In this document: piece after piece, positions 54,533-64,000 of the stretch
Position numbering within the stretch: the stretch's first letter is position 1
Layout of the letters: every line of letters starts with the position of its first letter
DNA from: Peromyscus leucopus
Taxonomy: Eukaryota; Chordata; Mammalia; Rodentia; Cricetidae
DNA length: 64,000 bases
Assembly: GCF_004664715.2 (NCBI RefSeq)
Contig: NC_051064.1
Location: 112,713,740-112,777,739 of the forward strand
Direction: 5' to 3'
Program-made: the position numbers and the translations under genes
Notes under the pieces: model-generated
The model's database searches: none
Seen by the model: only the letters and a program-made list of their open reading frames with translations
What the model was told of the DNA's origin: nothing

Positions 54533-54984
54533 TCCCATTGAGGACTATAAAAACTGGTTCATACATGACAAGATGAGAGGAAAAGGCAATCTCTTTGAAA
54601 CAACAATTTTAAATTAAAAATGTACTCAGTAGTTTGTAGTAACTGTACACATGTTATAACAACATGTACATATTTAGAACACCCCAGGGCTCTCTTTATG
54701 AGAAAACAATTACATGATTTCTAATTTATACTAACGTTTAAAAACCCAATCTGTTTATACTCTTACTCCTCAGACAAGATCAATTATTCTGGGGCATACA
54801 CTTTTAACACCATTACTAGAGTGGTTGGCAAATTGTAGAAATGCTCTTTCTTGAGAGTGGAACAGCTTTCCCTTCCTGTTACAACCCACATTTGCCATTC
54901 GGTAAATGAGAAATGGGATGCGTAGCCCCAAACACAGATATACTTGAGCAAACTGACCAATACACATTATTGCTTTAAAAATAA

Positions 54985-55800
54985 AGATTGGGGGCTCTAC
55001 GCCAGGAGTCCCAAGTAGGCAGTGTCAAATGGAGCCTGCTTCTCTGCCTCCCGGGTCATCACAGCTCCTGGAGGCCTTGAGACATGGAGCTCTTTTCCCT
55101 CTGCAGTCTTTAAAATCTGAAAGGACCGGATCAGTGTTTCAGCCGCACACACCACGGCACCTCCCCTGTCAAACTCTCCACAATAATTGGTTGCAGGAAA
55201 TAGAGGGACCCACTGCCTCTTTGCAAAAATTTCATATTCATCTTCAGCCACCCGATGGGATCTGCTTATAATACGCGAATCATGCTTATGGAGAAACCCC
55301 GCGCCCCCCAACCGTTTGTGTACCAGAAGGGAAAGACACTTCCTGTCATTTCCATCCCTGCCTAGGATGTCTTTATAGGGATCAGACCACAAGATAGCAC
55401 AACCAAACTTGGATGTGGTGCATCAGTTGGTTGCACTGTTCACCCAGACTGGTCCACAGATTGACAATCTGGTGCTATACACCCACAGCGGACTATTTTC
55501 TCATCCATGATGGCTGCCGTGGATTTTTCCCACTGTTAAATCTTCCCATAGTTGTACCTTCTTTTCCATTCATCATGAAATCCATAGATGCTCTATGTAG
55601 CATAGCCATGGGAAGAACAGACTCTGGATATTTGATATTGTCAGCTAGTAAGAGGCAGTCTCCAGAGATTGTCTACTTTGTCCCCATAGTCCCCCAGAAA
55701 CATAGTGCGTTCTGGAGGGAAGCCAAGTTCCAGTGAGAACGGCAAGCTGAGAAAAACCTCCTGAGACTTTAACCACAGTCCTCAGATTTCATTCTTCTGT
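54985..55800 (-). pseudogene. Ppp1cc: processed pseudogene of protein phosphatase 1 catalytic subunit gamma
   Basis: Minus-strand translation follows PP1c from about the CGDIHGQ region to the C terminus without introns. Recognisable blocks: FLGDY near 55700, LADNIKYPE near 55640, SIYGFHDEWKRR near 55570 (parent: IYGFYDECKRR), MWSDPYKD, FLHKHD, EYEIFAKRQ, NYCGEFD and FQILK in the open frame 54997-55392. The tail after FQILK (TRE.EKQ) fits the gamma-1 isoform better than alpha or beta. Frameshifts and stops interrupt 55393-55735, and the CGG HGG-type catalytic histidine region is degraded, so no phosphatase can be made. The 5' end is truncated. 3' UTR-like sequence may extend left toward 54540; no poly-A tail or target duplication was found. 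Parent role (serine/threonine dephosphorylation) is known biology of the family. Confidence 0.88.
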
Positions 55801-55844
55801 AGTGGAACAGTCTTACCTGACTTGAACTCTCTCACTTCTTTTAA

Positions 55845-55864
55845 AATGTTTTAAAATTATATTT

Positions 55865-55901
<37 letters not shown>

Positions 55902-56035
55902 TGCCATGTCATGCATGTGGAGGATGTAGGGTAGTTTGTGGGAGTTAGGTTTAGTCTTTCCAGTATGGGGGTCCCAGGGATTTAACTCAGATCCGCTGGG
56001 CTTGACAGCAGGTGCTGAACCATCTCCTAGGCTCC
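55845..56035 (-). mobile_element. RSINE1/B4-type SINE with (GT)n
   Basis: GT run at 55867-55898, then 'gatttaactcagatccgctg', 'gcttgacagcaggtgctgaa', 'ccatctcctaggctcc'. Confidence 0.6.
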
Positions 56036-56274
56036 AACCCTCTCACCTCTTCAGTGGTGCTGTGTTTGCCCACGTCTGCCCTTTCCTGTCCACAGCAGAT
56101 GTTCCCTGAGCTACACTTCTACAGGCTGCTGCCCAAGACTTGGGCCAGTACACAGAGGCAGTAGCTGTGGGCAGCAGGCCACTCCTGGTGGGGTCCTTGT
56201 CCCAGCCACCCTTGTCCCCTGCTTCCTCCTTTTCTGTCCCCTGCTTCCTCCGTTTCCCACTGGAACCACTAGCA

Positions 56275-56624
56275 TCTTAGTTTGGGTTTCTATTGCTGTG
56301 AAGAGACATCATGACCACATTAACTTTCATAAAAGAAAACATTTAATTGGGGCTGGCTTACTGTTCAGAAGTTTAGTCCATTATCATCATGGTGGGAAGC
56401 ATGGTAGCACACAGGCAGACATGGTGCTGGAGAAGGAGCTGAGAGTTCTACATCTGGATCTGGCAGGCAGCCGGAAAAGAAATCAACCCTGGGCCAGGCT
56501 TGAGTACTTGGAACCTCAAAGCCCTCCCCCAGTGACACACTTCCTCCGACAAAGCCATACTTCCTCATGGCGCCATTCTCTATGAACCTATGGGGGGCAT
56601 TTTTATTCAAACCACCACAATGGG
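56275..56624 (-). mobile_element. ORR1 (MaLR) LTR
   Basis: Reversed: 'ttagtttgggtttctattgc', 'aagagacatcatgaccacat', 'gagctgagagttctacatct', ending 'tattcaaaccaccaca'. Complete or nearly so. Confidence 0.88.
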
Positions 56625-56631
56625 CTGTCCA

Positions 56632-58090
56632 GGAACATTTCAATTAAGGTCTTTAATTTCTCTCAGCAACAGTTTGTAGTTTTCCATGTTGAAATCTGTT
56701 TCACTTTTTATTAGATTTCTTTCTAAACAATGACTGTTTAAATGTTATTGTCAGTGCTACTGTTTTGTAAATTTCACTTTTCTGTGATTTGCAGAAATAC
56801 AATTAATTTTTGTGGGTTAACCTTGTCTATATCTGCCTTCCTAATTTATTGTTTAGATTTTCAATGTATGCATCATTTTCTGTAAATAACATTTTACATC
56901 CTTTCCTACTTCCATACCTTAAAAAAACTTCATTTTATCATAATGTTGAGTAGTGAACCGCAAACATCGTATGTCTGTAAATATAGGAGGAAAGTGTTTC
57001 CCCTATAACTTAGCTGCAGGCCTGAGTACCCAAGACCAAATTCAGGTTGTGAGGCTTGGCTGCAGTCACCTTTATCTCTAGTTTTCTTGAGACATAGTTT
57101 CACTGTGTAGCTCAGGCAGGCCTGGAACTCACTGCTTGCCTTGAACTTATTGGTAGTCCTCCTCCTTCAGCTCCTGAAGTACTGGTGTTGTGAGTGTGTG
57201 TAACCACACTTGACACAGTTCAGATTTAGATCCTCCCTCCCTGCTCCCCACTCATTTGGAGAGTTTTTGTCTTAGATGAGCCTTGAACTTTATCATGATG
57301 TTTTTGCTGTCACTCTTGATGACTAATATGAAGAAAAACACCAATATAAGAAGAGAGCAAATATGGTTTTCTTCTTACTTGGTTAATATAGTTAAATCGA
57401 TAGGTTTTCAAATGTTGAATCCACTTTGCTTCCTGGAATTCATCTAAGCGGACCATTATGTATTATGATTTTTAAGTGTTACATTGCTTCATTTGTTGAT
57501 ACCTTGTTTAGAATTTCAGCTTCAAGGTTCATGGAAGAAAAATGGCGAGCGATATTATTTTCATGTATTATCTCTTGCCATGGTTAGGATTACGGTTATA
57601 TTGTCTACTGTCTACCGAGGCTGAGTTGGGAGGTGCTCATTATTTCTCTGTAGTTTGGAAAAAGTTGTGTTGATGTAATTTTTCCTCTCTCAGTGTTTGG
57701 AATGGCTTTCTAGAAAGGCATTGCAGGCCTGGAGATTTCTTTGTCAGAAATTGTCAGGGCTTTAATTGTGAATATAATTTCTTTACCCAAAATGAGACCA
57801 TTCAGCTCTTTCCCATTATATATTTTGGAACTATGCTATTGAATGGATATAAATTTAGGATTCTCGTGTGCTTCTTCTGGATTGACACTTTAATCATCAT
57901 AAACTACCGCTCTGTATCTATCAATAATACCTTTTGCTTTAAAGTCTCCCTTTTCCCATATTAACACAGCCCTGATAGTTTTCTTTGGGTTGGGATTTAT
58001 TTTCAGCTCTCTCTTTTCTCATCTCTACATGAGTCCTGAAAACAGCACACAATTACTTCCTGTTTTGCAGTCATCTGGATCATATTTATT
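56632..58090 (-). mobile_element. old L1 ORF2, split by a B1
   Basis: 1.3 kb of reversed, heavily mutated L1 ORF2: 'taatttctctcagcaacagt', 'taacattttacatcctttcc', 'gttttcaaatgttgaatcca', 'ggcctggagatttctttgtc', 'cagtcatctggatcat'. The longest single LINE segment in the window. Confidence 0.72.
57075..57222 (-). mobile_element. old B1 SINE inside the L1
   Basis: 'cttgagacatagtttcactg', 'gcaggcctggaactcactgc', 'tgtgtaaccacacttgaca'. Confidence 0.75.
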
Positions 58091-58494
58091 TAACATCAGT
58101 ACCGACATACATGGAGTTAATCTACTACCTAGCTGATATTTTTGTGTGTGTGTGTGTGTGTGTCTGTTAATCTTCCTTTATTTCTCCTCTCCCTTCCCCT
58201 CTTCTTGCCGAGCTGAGGATTTTCAGTTGCACATCTTTTTGGTATTGTTCTCATAAAAATCACTTCACAGCCAAATTTCTCAATTTTTGACGCTCTGGGG
58301 CAGCTCTTCCTTCTGTGACAAGACGTCCTTTGCATTGCAGGGCCTTGAGCAGCACCCTTGGCCTCTGCCCAGTGGCAGTGTCCTCCTTCCCTTCCTGTTG
58401 TGCAAACTATCTCCAGATATTGCCACAGAGTGCCTGAACTAGCCAAACCAACCATGTTTAAGAACCCCTGCTCCAGAGTATTGTCTGATAGTGT
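58091..58494. other. unique DNA with short (GT)n
   Basis: (GT)10 at 58143-58162. The rest, including a 108-codon minus frame at 58129-58455, is unrecognised. Confidence 0.4.
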
Positions 58495-58790
58495 TAATCC
58501 CGCCGGTCGAGAATAGGACCATCACCACCCCCGTTTAAAGCCAAACTTGAAGCAAGCTTGCATTAAAGACTGCCAGGTTGATGGACTCTGGCCAGGTCCA
58601 TCTCTGGGTTCCCAGGAGATGGACACAAGTCACATCCTGCAGAGGCTTGAAGAGGCAACCCCCACAATGCCACCGTATTCCCATCAGGTCTGATCAGGGC
58701 CAAGCATCTATCCTGACACATTTCCTGCCATGTACCTCCTGCCCACATGTGATCAAGCACGTGACTGTAGTTGGGTCAAAGAACCTTTTT
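58495..58790 (-). mobile_element. possible old LTR fragment
   Basis: 'cgagaataggaccatcacca', 'aacttgaagcaagcttgcat' and 'tggccaggtccatctctggg' recall a rodent LTR, but I cannot name it. Confidence 0.3.
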
Positions 58791-59269
58791 AGGGGAGTGA
58801 AAACATGTGGTTTGTTATCTCCTATAAACAGTAGTCCCCAGCATTTCAGGAACTGTCTGTCCTTGGGCAAGGGGCTTACAGGTCAGAGGCATTTTTCTTT
58901 CATGGATCTCTTAGACACAGTAATTGAAATTTAAAATGTAACTTTGGCTCTCACATTAGCTACACAAGGCAAATGGTATCTGTAATGTAATTTACATTAA
59001 AAAGTAAAAGCACAAAAGTAAAATTAATTAATTATCTTCTTTTCTCGTTATGACTTGGAAATTCTGTGTGTGTTTCCGTTCTCACTGTATGTCTCCCTCT
59101 GAACTGAGCAGAGGAGGCAGCCACAGGCTTGTGCATTTAAACAGCTAGTCTTCAGCTGGTGGTGCTGTTCTGGAAGGTTTTGAAACCTTTGGGAGATGTT
59201 GGCTAACTGGAGGAAGGAGCTTGCTGGGCAGTAGGCATCCAGGGTCACAGCCTATGCCTGCTTCCAAGC
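58791..59269. other. unique DNA, no feature seen
   Basis: No gene or repeat recognised. Confidence 0.45.
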
Positions 59270-59448
59270 CAACTGTCTGTTTCGGAGCTCAGACATGACA
59301 TAACCAATCACCTTCCACCGAGGCTGCCATTGCCACAAGCTGCTCCCACCATTAGGCTTTTCTTTGCCTTGATAGACTGACTATATTTTTCAAACCATGA
59401 GCTTAAATAATTCCTTTCACCTTTTTCTTTTCTTTTCTTTTCTTTTCC

Positions 59449-59450
59449 TT

Positions 59451-59510
<60 letters not shown>

Positions 59511-59511
59511 C
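59449..59511. repeat. (T)n homopolymer of about 57 bases
   Basis: Preceded by CTTTT units. It is the reversed A-tail of the following B1; an unusually long mononucleotide run. Confidence 0.97.
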
Positions 59512-59623
59512 TCGAGACAGGGTTTCTCTGTGTAGCTTTGCGCCTTTCCTGGAACTCACTTGGTAGCCCAGGCTGGCCTCAAACTCACAGAGATCTGCCT
59601 GGCTCTGCTAGGATTAAAGGCGT

Positions 59624-59673
<50 letters not shown>
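59512..59673 (-). mobile_element. B1 SINE with (CCG)n expansion
   Basis: 'cgagacagggtttctctgtg' to 'aaaggcgtgcg', with about 15 CCG triplets at 59627-59671 and a deletion of the 'tcccgagtgctg' segment. Encoded poly-Arg/poly-Ala frames are artefacts. Confidence 0.95.
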
Positions 59674-60344
59674 CTCCTTTTACCTTTTAAATGGTGGTCA
59701 GTTATTTGTCACAGTGATGACCAAAACAGGAAGATCAGATACAAGAAGTTGGTATCAATCCATGGGGCTGTTGCTGCAATAAACCTGACCATGTGGTTTA
59801 CAGGCCTTTGCAATTGGTTTGTGGGGGAAAGGTGGCAAAGTTTGGGCTAAGAGATCCATACAGTGTGCAAACAGAGCTACTGGCCCCTCTGGCGGGAGCA
59901 CAACAGAATGCTGACAGAGACTCAGGAAGGACTGTGCTCTTAAGTATTTTTGGGGGGTCAGGTGAGGTGAGGATGTTTATTTAGGATTGGGTTAGACGCC
60001 ATTCATATTAATTCTGGTAAAGAATCTGGCTGTGTTAAACTCATGCCCTGGAAATCGTGAGTTAGGCTGAATTTCCAAGTAGTGAACTGATGTTTTTGGC
60101 AGAGGAAATTCCCAGACAGCATGGCATTAAGGCTTCGGTGTTGATATCACTTGCTGGTGAGAGTCAGCAGAAGAAGAGCAGAAGGATGCAGGGAAGGCAC
60201 CGTTTGGTGTGAATCCTTGGAGTTGCAGACCACTGGGTGGGTGGGGAGGAAATAGTTGTAATTGTTGCTAGTAAGGAGGAGTGTGTTGTGTCGAAGAGAG
60301 GAACGGTGCCCTGAGGGCAAGACACCATGTTTGCTGCCAATTTT

Positions 60345-60514
60345 AATATTTTTATTTTTATTTTTTTGGTTTTCGAGACAGGGTTTCTCTGTGTAGCTTT
60401 GCGCCTTTCCTGGGACTCACTTGGTAGCCCAGGCTGGCCTCGAACTCACAGAGATCCGCCTGGCTCTGCCTCCCGAGTGCTGGGATTAAAGGCGTGCGCC
60501 ACCACCGCCCGGCT
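60345..60514 (-). mobile_element. B1 SINE, first of a pair
   Basis: Consensus-like reverse B1. The A/T flank caattttaatatttttattt occurs on both sides (60339 and 60515), a target duplication. Confidence 0.95.
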
Positions 60515-60537
60515 CAATTTTAATATTTTTATTTTTA

Positions 60538-60739
60538 TTTTTTTTGGTTTTCGAGACAGGGTTTCTCTGTGTAGCTTTGTGCCTTTCCTGGAACTCGCTT
60601 TGTAGACCAGGCTGGCCTTCAACTCAAGAGATCCTCCTGGCTCTGCCTCCCAAGTGCTGGGATTAAAGGTGTGCACCACCACCACCACCACCACCACCAC
60701 CACCACCACCACCACCACCACCACCACCACCTCCCGGCT
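60538..60739 (-). mobile_element. B1 SINE with (CCA)n expansion, second of a pair
   Basis: Reverse B1 whose 5' end is expanded to about 20 CCA triplets (60674-60730) before 'cctcccggc'. The first B1 inserted at its tail. Confidence 0.95.
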
Positions 60740-60754
60740 GCTTCCGATGTTTAT

Positions 60755-61086
60755 CACGGCCCTGATGAAACAACTTAGGAGGAAGGGCTGGTTTTAGATC
60801 ACAGTTCAGAGGACACAGCCCACAGAGGTGAAGAAGGCTTGACCACAGAAGCCGTTCATGACCATAGCAATGGGAGTGTGGATGGCTAGTTATGTCACAT
60901 CAGAGGTCAGAGTGGAAAGCTTGGGGAAGAACCAGGGCCAGGCTATAACCAGTGGCCACTCCATAGTGACCACTTCCTTTAGTGAGGTTCCAGTTCAAAA
61001 CTTCCCAAAATGGCCTCACCAGCTGGAAAGCAAGTGTTAGACACATGAACCTCTGAGGACATTTCACATTAAAGCTATAGCATAAA
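60755..61086 (-). mobile_element. MaLR LTR
   Basis: 'gatcacagttcagaggacac', 'ccagggccaggctataacca', 'ttcccaaaatggcctcacca', 'gacacatgaacctctgagga'. Reversed. Confidence 0.68.
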
Positions 61087-61422
61087 CAGCCTGTGGCTGA
61101 CAAATTGAGCAATGCTCTAGAGACTTCTCTATTCTTGCTCTATTGTGGTCATTAGTAAATAAGGCGGTGCTATAGTTTTAGATTCTCTCCAAAGACCTTC
61201 TCGGAAAATGCTCAGGCTCCAGCATGGCACTCTGGATAGGTGAACTGGGTTGTAATGGAGAGTGGTGCTGAGAGAGAATATCCCGGGTCTTCAAGTTGCT
61301 GTTCTAAATTCTAGAGAGACATCTATGCTTCCTTTAGCTATGAGATTATCACCTTTTTTTTTTCTTCCATTTGGAAAATTAATGTATTTAATCGGCCTGC
61401 AGGAATTTGAACTGGGATCAGA
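61087..61422. other. unique DNA, no feature seen
   Basis: No gene or repeat recognised. Confidence 0.45.
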
Positions 61423-61426
61423 CCTC

Positions 61427-61427
61427 A

Positions 61428-61482
<55 letters not shown>

Positions 61483-61542
61483 GAAGGAAGGAAGGAAGGA
61501 AGGAAGGAAGGAAGGAAGGAAGGAAGAAAGAAAGAAAGAAAG
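61427..61542. repeat. (GAAA)n(GGAA)n(GAAA)n microsatellite
   Basis: Pure purine tetranucleotide tract; reading frames through it are artefacts. Confidence 0.98.
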
Positions 61543-62026
61543 GCAAGGCACAGGGACTTCCATCTACATGTATCAAGGGATGGCCCTAGAGACAAAGAAC
61601 TGAGCCAAGCCTAGAATGGGAGGGGGGTCTTCCACCCACCATATCATTTTAAAAAAAGGTGTGGGAATTCTTTCCTTTCTTCTCTCTTATTATCATCCAT
61701 AATTAAATTTTATTTATTAAATGAATAAATGAACACCTTGCAGTGAAAAAAAAGCCAGAACAGAAAAACATCTACATGATGTAACTGTACTTGTAAGTTA
61801 TTTGTGCAGGGAAAAAATATCTTTCATTCATTTAGATTTTTACAAGTTAAACAAAGCTTGAAATGTATGTTTTTCAAAATATCCTTTCTTTTCTTTTTTT
61901 TTTTTAATTTCTGAGGTTATAGTATGATTATATCATGCATACACCCCACCTCCTGTTGGAGGTTATTTTCACTTTGAAAAAATGAAAATAGGAAATATTT
62001 GAGATAGAAAATCTTTTTTTCCTCAG
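61543..62026. other. unique DNA, no feature seen
   Basis: AT-rich unique sequence. Confidence 0.45.
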
Positions 62027-62166
62027 GCCTGGACTTAAACAAAAACCCATCTTGGTGGCATAATTTATAGATGTATAACAGAGCCTCCCTGCTGAGGACA
62101 GAGGCAGCCTGCTGAGAAGAGACAATGGAGAAAAGCTGGGGCCAAATCTCCTTCCAGAAAAGGAGG
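62027..62166 (+). other. candidate exon with start codon
   Basis: Acceptor 'atctttttttcctcag' (AG 62025-62026), 140 bp, donor 'aggagg|gtaagc' (GT 62167-62168). An ATG at 62125 in a strong context (acaATGg) opens 14 codons, MEKSWGQISFQKRR, reaching the donor in phase 0. Unique DNA, no protein recognised. On the opposite strand a 185-codon frame (61917-62474) is the longest complex frame of the window and also unrecognised; it may be chance. Confidence 0.22.
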
Positions 62167-62814
62167 GTAAGCTGCCTCACACCTTCATCTAAGTATCTGC
62201 CAGCCTTTGCCTGATGTTTTTCTCTGAACTGAGAAATGGTCTCAGGTAGGATGGAGAGAATTTGGATTCTTTCTCTCTCGAGTTTGGCCAAACTATAAAT
62301 AAATCCATTTTCCTTTATATAGTTTTGTTTTCTAATTACTCTTGAATACATGGAAACTAAAGTGGCAGACCATAACCTGAGATACACCATGTGTGCAGCA
62401 AACAGCAAGTCCATAAAGCCTGGCCTAGCTAAGCTCTTGGGAGCCTCTGTCCACCACAGTGTGCCCCAGGTCATGGGCTTTTATTTCATCTTAGCCTGTG
62501 GAGATGCAGTCTTGCTTTGGTCCTATCCTTCATTATTTCATTATTCCTTCCTTCTGAAATAGGAATATTTAACCTGTGCTATTACTAGTCTCTTAGAAGT
62601 ACCTAACTTTCTTTTTTATTTTCACAAAGGCTCACAGTTAAATTTTGAGTGTTGGAGAAGATTGAAGACTGTAACTCTTTGTGTTTGTTTGTTTAACAAC
62701 TCTAGAATAATTTAGAAATGAGCTAAATGCATTTTGCATTGTGAGAGGTACACCAGCTTGGTGGGGAGCAAGGAGAAATACCACAGTTTGTATTTTAAAT
62801 TTCTCCATAGGCCA
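62167..62814. other. unique DNA, no feature seen
   Basis: No repeat recognised. Confidence 0.45.
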
Positions 62815-62944
62815 CATGTTAAGATTTATTCTCTGGCTTGGTGCCTTTGGAAAGTGGTACAAATGGTAAGGGGTGGGCCTAGCAGGAGGTCTCCTGATTA
62901 GTGGGAGTGCCCTTGTCGGTATTTGTGAGGCCTGATAAAAGCCC
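62815..62944 (+). mobile_element. possible old MaLR LTR fragment
   Basis: 'ggggtgggcctagcaggagg' and 'taaaagccctaaagaaag' fit an old MaLR LTR weakly. Confidence 0.35.
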
Positions 62945-63809
62945 TAAAGAAAGTAGGAATAGAAGGAACACATTTCAACATAATGAAGGCTAATGTGCAA
63001 TAAATCTGTTGCCAACTTTATTTCAAATGAGTGAAAAGTCAAAGAATTTTCTTTAAAGCCAGGCACAAGATAACGGTGCCCCACTCTCTGCTCTTATTCA
63101 ACATAGTGATTGAGATCTTAGCTAGAGCAATAAAACAAGAGAAAGAAATAAAGTGGAAAGAGTAGGAAAGAAAGAAGTCAAATGTTTCCTGTTTACGGGA
63201 GACATGATACAATATTTAGAATACCCTAATGACTCCACTAGAAAATTCTTAAATCCTATAAACACTTTCATCAAAGTAGAATACAAAATCAGTAGCTTTT
63301 CTATATTATGCCAATAACAAACTTGCCAATAAATAAACCAGGAAAAAAAATCCCATGCACAATAGCTTTAAAAAAACAAAGAAAGAAAAGAAGAAGAAGA
63401 TACCCAACCAAAGAGGTAGACAATCTCTACCATGAAAAAAGAAACTGAGGCAGATGTTAGAATATGCACAGGCCTCCTGTGCTCATGGAGTCACAGAATT
63501 AATGGTATGGAGATATCTATATTACTCTAAGTAATACACAGACTTAACACAATCCTCGTGAAAATTCCACTGACATACTTCACATAATCAGAAAACAACA
63601 ACCACAAAAAACAACCTAAAATGTATATAGAAGCACAAAAGGCTCCAAAGAATCCCAGCTATGGTAAACAAAAGAGCAAAGCTGAAGCATTGCTTTACCC
63701 CTTGAAACTGCACTACACAGCACAGTAGCAAAAACAGCGTGGTCATCACACAAAACAGACATGTGCAGCAGCAGAACAGAACAGAGGTTCCAGAAATAAG
63801 CCCATATGA

Positions 63810-63810
<1 letters not shown>
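62945..63810 (+). mobile_element. L1 ORF2 3' part
   Basis: Sense L1 RT/C-terminal text: 'aaagccaggcacaagataac', 'gattgagatcttagctagag', 'aatgactccactagaaaatt', 'atgaaaaaagaaactgaggc', 'ccagaaataagcccatatga'. Many frame breaks; the YADD catalytic site appears as degraded 'ttacgggagacatgatac'. Confidence 0.82.

Positions 63811-63890
<80 letters not shown>
63811..63890. repeat. (CA)n(GA)n compound microsatellite
   Basis: About 15 CA and 24 GA units. Confidence 0.98.
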
Positions 63891-63894
63891 ATGT

Positions 63895-64000
63895 ACCAAG
63901 CTTTCTTTTTTGAGTCACCAACAAGCTCCAAATCATGACACAGAGACTTCTTATTAGTTATGAATGCTCAACCTAGCTTAGGATCCTTTCTGGCTAGCTC
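63895..64000 (-). mobile_element. class II ERV LTR, cut by window edge
   Basis: 'caaatcatgacacagagact', 'cttattagttatgaatgctc', 'ctggctagctc' align with the U5 side of the LTR at 34615-34690 (same order). The rest lies beyond the window. Confidence 0.65.

Larger units (their letters stand above)
59270..60340 (+). mobile_element. MaLR LTR and internal region, split by a B1
   Basis: LTR-like part 59270-59430 ('cttttctttgccttgataga', 'aaaccatgagcttaaataat') and 59690-59745, then 'acaagaagttggtatcaatc' and 'gctgcaataaacctgaccat' opening a non-coding MaLR internal region up to about 60340. Confidence 0.6.

Overview
This 64 kb window looks like non-genic (intergenic or deep intronic) DNA from a muroid rodent, most probably a cricetid (hamster, vole or deer-mouse group). 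B1, B2, B3, B4/RSINE, ID, ORR1/MT MaLR LTRs and a URR1-type hAT element all point to Muroidea. The many young B1 copies carry a variant reading gctttgcgcctttcctgg, and several class II LTR groups here do not look like standard Mus families; the cricetid call is inferred from these two points. I found no intact protein-coding gene, tRNA, rRNA or CRISPR. The only gene-derived sequence I recognise is a broken retrocopy of protein phosphatase 1 catalytic subunit gamma (Ppp1cc) near 55 kb.

Layout. 0-16 kb: dense SINEs, MaLR LTRs, old L1 pieces, one inverted L1 and a 280 bp pyrimidine microsatellite. 16.4-17.4 kb: a purine minisatellite next to the most CpG-rich unique DNA of the window, a possible promoter or first exon. 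17.7-21 kb: ancient L2/MIR repeats interrupted by an 836 bp solo LTR and a second LTR-like block. 22-30 kb: SINEs plus a solo LTR inside a B3. 30.4-35 kb: a 4.5 kb class II endogenous retrovirus (ERV) relic on the minus strand. It sits inside a MaLR LTR and itself contains a B1 and two younger solo LTRs. 35-45 kb: L1 3' ends, an ERV LTR with a minisatellite, a MER2-like transposon fragment and a solo LTR related to the proviruses that follow.

45.8-51.3 kb is the most interesting part. Two short two-LTR proviruses of one family lie head to head, 1.4 kb apart. Each has a perfect 6 bp target duplication, a polypurine tract and a remnant of the integrase C-terminal domain; the second also has a lysine-tRNA type primer binding site. 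Their LTRs carry an in-frame 27 bp repeat forming a leader mini-ORF of 15, 24 or 33 codons, and the LTR start appears to have absorbed a piece of another LTR. 51.3-64 kb: L1, MaLR and URR1 elements, the Ppp1cc retropseudogene, triplet-expanded B1s, two weak exon candidates and, at the right edge, part of another LTR of the same broad group.

No set of genes works together here. The window is best read as layers of nested insertions. All family assignments are from memory of consensus sequences, and boundaries are exact only where terminal motifs or target duplications are stated.
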